A model generated the notes under the pieces. It was not told where the DNA came from. It saw only the letters and a list, made by a program, of their open reading frames with translations, and ran no database searches. DNA of 6,695 nt from contig WTHL01000029.1 of assembly GCA_011523155.1 (NCBI GenBank), positions 1-6,695 on the forward strand, read 5' to 3'. Origin of the DNA: Synechococcus sp. PL34863bin_39. Its GTDB lineage: Bacteria > Cyanobacteriota > Cyanobacteriia > PCC-6307 > Cyanobiaceae. The translations under genes and the position numbers were made by a program. The stretch's first letter is position 1. The number at the start of each line of letters is the position of its first letter. This document shows, in pieces, positions 5,187 to 6,695 of the stretch.

Positions 5187-6695
5187 TCAGTGGGCCTCCT
5201 GTTGCACAGGATCGAGGGTGGACCCTACCGCTTCGGCAGGATTGGGCTGATCACGGTCACGGACCGTGAGCATGGTGTGGAGCAATCCTTCGCTGACGAG
5301 ATCGCTGTACCGGGTGGTGATGGCGTCCTGCACTCGCTGGCAATCAGCAATCGCCCGTTGCCTGGCTCCGGGCACCTTGCCGGAGTAGTCGAAACGGACC
5401 ACCACAGGAATGGGGAGATCACGGGAGACGTTGAGCCCCTTGAAGATCTTGACGCCGACATCAAGGTCAGGTGCCCCTTCCTCAACCGTGTCGAGATGGG
5501 CGAAGTAGGTGAGATTGCGGAGATGAACTTCCTTGAAGCCGATCCCGACACCAATGAAACGTTCGGCATGGCCAGCGTCGGGATAGGGACCCTGATGCGA
5601 GGAGCGAACGTAGTCCTGCTGAGAGAAATTATTGATCAGCAACTGGCTAATGAAACGCACCATCCCAGGATCGGGAGCATCCGCACAGTGGGTCGTGACA
5701 GCTGCCGTGACCGCATCGAAGGCCTGGGTCGCCGTCAGGGTTGCAGTGCTGTCGTAGAGGCTTCGCGCACACAGCCAACGGTCGAGCTGAATGTCTCCAT
5801 CTCGATTGGGAACATGGACGCGGATGGCATCGGTATCGGTATCGAGACCCAGCAGGAGAAGGTCCACCGAAGCACCGCAACAGAAACTGTTCTCCACCGC
5901 CTCGCGAAAGTCGTGAAGGCGCTGAAGACCTGCACGGGCGGCAAGGGAATCATCGCTGCCATGGGCGGCGCAACCCTGATGCTCAGGATCCAGTGAACTG
6001 AAGTGATAGAGCACGACCTTGAGGTAACGGGTCGGCGCATGGGGCTCATTGGGAAGGCTTTCCCGGTAGCGACGGTGCTCGGTTTTGACCCAGCGATTGA
6101 CCGTGTTCTCGACATCGAACATGGCGCCGGCATGGGAACGACGGCGAACGGCGCTGAATGGAATGCGCAGGGCGTAGGCCACGGAATGGGCCAGGCGTCC
6201 GTCGGCGCAGGGCGTCACATCAAGCAGATGGAAACCACAGTCCAGCAGGAAGGAATTGAATGCGATGGACCGGGTGCTGCCGGCAGCCGCATCGAGAGGG
6301 TCCTCCAGGAAAAAGCGTTCACTGAAGGCCTGATGGGACTGGAACACACACCAGGCGAACAGGGCACGCATGTCGAGGGGGCGCACCCAGGATTTCTCGA
6401 GGATGTGATCAGGAAGATCAAACCCGAGCTCTGAACGGGACAGACGCTGTGCCTGCACCAGAAAATCAGCGTCGTGCTGAAGGGCAGACACCTTCTGAAG
6501 CACAGGAACGATGCGCTCAAAGCGACCCTTGACCTGATCTTCGTAGGCCTTCAGATGGTTGTTGGCCGCAAGATCAGTCAGAGGATGGGTTCCGAGCACA
6601 CCACGACGGGCATCAGTGGCGCTACGGAACCGTGACGCCGGAGAACAGGCATCATCGGCTCGGGATCCGATCGTTTGCGACGTACTGCCAGACCT
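5187..6695 (-). CDS. csoSCA (csoS3): Carboxysomal carbonic anhydrase CsoSCA (CsoS3), 5' end cut by window edge
   Basis: A diverged beta-carbonic anhydrase of the alpha-carboxysome; it dehydrates bicarbonate to CO2 beside Rubisco inside the shell. The frame is open to the window edge, so 502 codons are seen and the true start lies outside. The GTG at 6599-6597 is in frame but 32 readable codons precede it, so it is probably not the start. Counting from that GTG, CADGR gives Cys131, Asp133 and Arg135. YHF gives His199 and GCAAHGSDD gives Cys210. The spacing matches the Halothiobacillus zinc ligands Cys173, His242 and Cys253 and the Asp175-Arg177 dyad, so the active site looks intact. Residues about 1-102 should be the helical N-domain, about 109-355 the catalytic domain and the rest the zinc-free pseudo-repeat domain (family knowledge). 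The visible upstream segment is rich in Ser, Arg, Thr, Ala and Asp and resembles the start of a disordered N-terminus. The stop is 2 bases before csoS4A. Confidence 0.96.
   Translation of the reverse strand, partial: RSGSTSQTIGSRADDACSPASRFRSATDARRGVLGTHPLTDLAANNHLKAYEDQVKGRFERIVPVLQKVSALQHDADFLVQAQRLSRSELGFDLPDHILEKSWVRPLDMRALFAWCVFQSHQAFSERFFLEDPLDAAAGSTRSIAFNSFLLDCGFHLLDVTPCADGRLAHSVAYALRIPFSAVRRRSHAGAMFDVENTVNRWVKTEHRRYRESLPNEPHAPTRYLKVVLYHFSSLDPEHQGCAAHGSDDSLAARAGLQRLHDFREAVENSFCCGASVDLLLLGLDTDTDAIRVHVPNRDGDIQLDRWLCARSLYDSTATLTATQAFDAVTAAVTTHCADAPDPGMVRFISQLLINNFSQQDYVRSSHQGPYPDAGHAERFIGVGIGFKEVHLRNLTYFAHLDTVEEGAPDLDVGVKIFKGLNVSRDLPIPVVVRFDYSGKVPGARQRAIADCQRVQDAITTRYSDLVSEGLLHTMLTVRDRDQPNPAEAVGSTLDPVQQEAH
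5195..5200 (-). promoter_or_regulatory. Strong ribosome binding site of csoS4A
   Basis: On the minus strand this reads AGGAGG, a consensus Shine-Dalgarno, with 10 bases between it and the csoS4A ATG. It lies within the last codons of csoSCA. It supports the chosen csoS4A start and implies efficient initiation of the vertex proteins in addition to coupling with csoSCA translation. Confidence 0.75.

Noticed and set aside
5727..5989. His229 and Cys240 of CsoSCA as zinc ligands
   Set aside because: They also have an 11-residue spacing, but their distance from Cys131 (98 residues) does not fit the known 69; His199 and Cys210 do (68).
5190..5996. Plus-strand open frame of 268 codons opposite csoSCA
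   Set aside because: It is fully antisense to a well-conserved enzyme with its zinc ligands intact. The open frame follows from high GC content, and no family is recognisable.
6597..6599. GTG as the csoSCA start codon
   Set aside because: The frame stays open for 32 more codons to the window edge, with residues of the expected N-terminal composition, so the start is most likely outside the window.

Overview
The window is a GC-rich, gene-dense stretch of an alpha-cyanobacterial genome, most likely marine Synechococcus or a Cyanobium-type relative. The evidence is an alpha-type (cso) carboxysome operon together with a cyanobacterial NDH-1 CO2-uptake module and the accessory shell gene csoS1E. 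Species-level placement is inference. Every supported gene is on the minus strand, so transcription runs from high to low coordinates.

Layout in transcription order: csoSCA (carboxysomal carbonic anhydrase, 5' end outside the window, 6695-5187); csoS4A (5184-4894) and csoS4B (4894-4643), the two pentameric vertex proteins; csoS1E (4599-4024), a hexamer-type BMC shell protein with a long basic Ser/Ala/Thr-rich N-terminal tail; a 109-base gap (4023-3915) with an imperfect hairpin, a lone HIP1 palindrome and an 11-bp direct repeat; ndhF4 (3914-2070); ndhD4 (2062-554); and chpX/cupB (554-1), whose 3' end is outside the window.

The genes form a CO2-concentrating cassette. NdhF4 and NdhD4 are the antiporter-like membrane subunits of a specialised NDH-1 complex. 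With ChpX/CupB this complex converts CO2 to bicarbonate in the cytosol. The bicarbonate enters the carboxysome, where CsoSCA returns it to CO2 for Rubisco, inside a shell closed by CsoS4A/B and decorated by CsoS1-type proteins. Spacing is very tight (a 2-base gap, two one-base TGATG overlaps, a 7-base gap and a 43-base gap), except at the 109-base break between the shell genes and the CO2-uptake genes. That break is the most likely place for differential regulation.

The system is known in outline. Points worth a second look are the csoS1E tail with its internal in-frame ATG, the structured gap before ndhF4, the loss of the usual SKDE charge cluster in NdhF4, and the probable zinc-site motif in CupB. 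I saw no tRNA, rRNA, CRISPR array, insertion sequence or phage gene.
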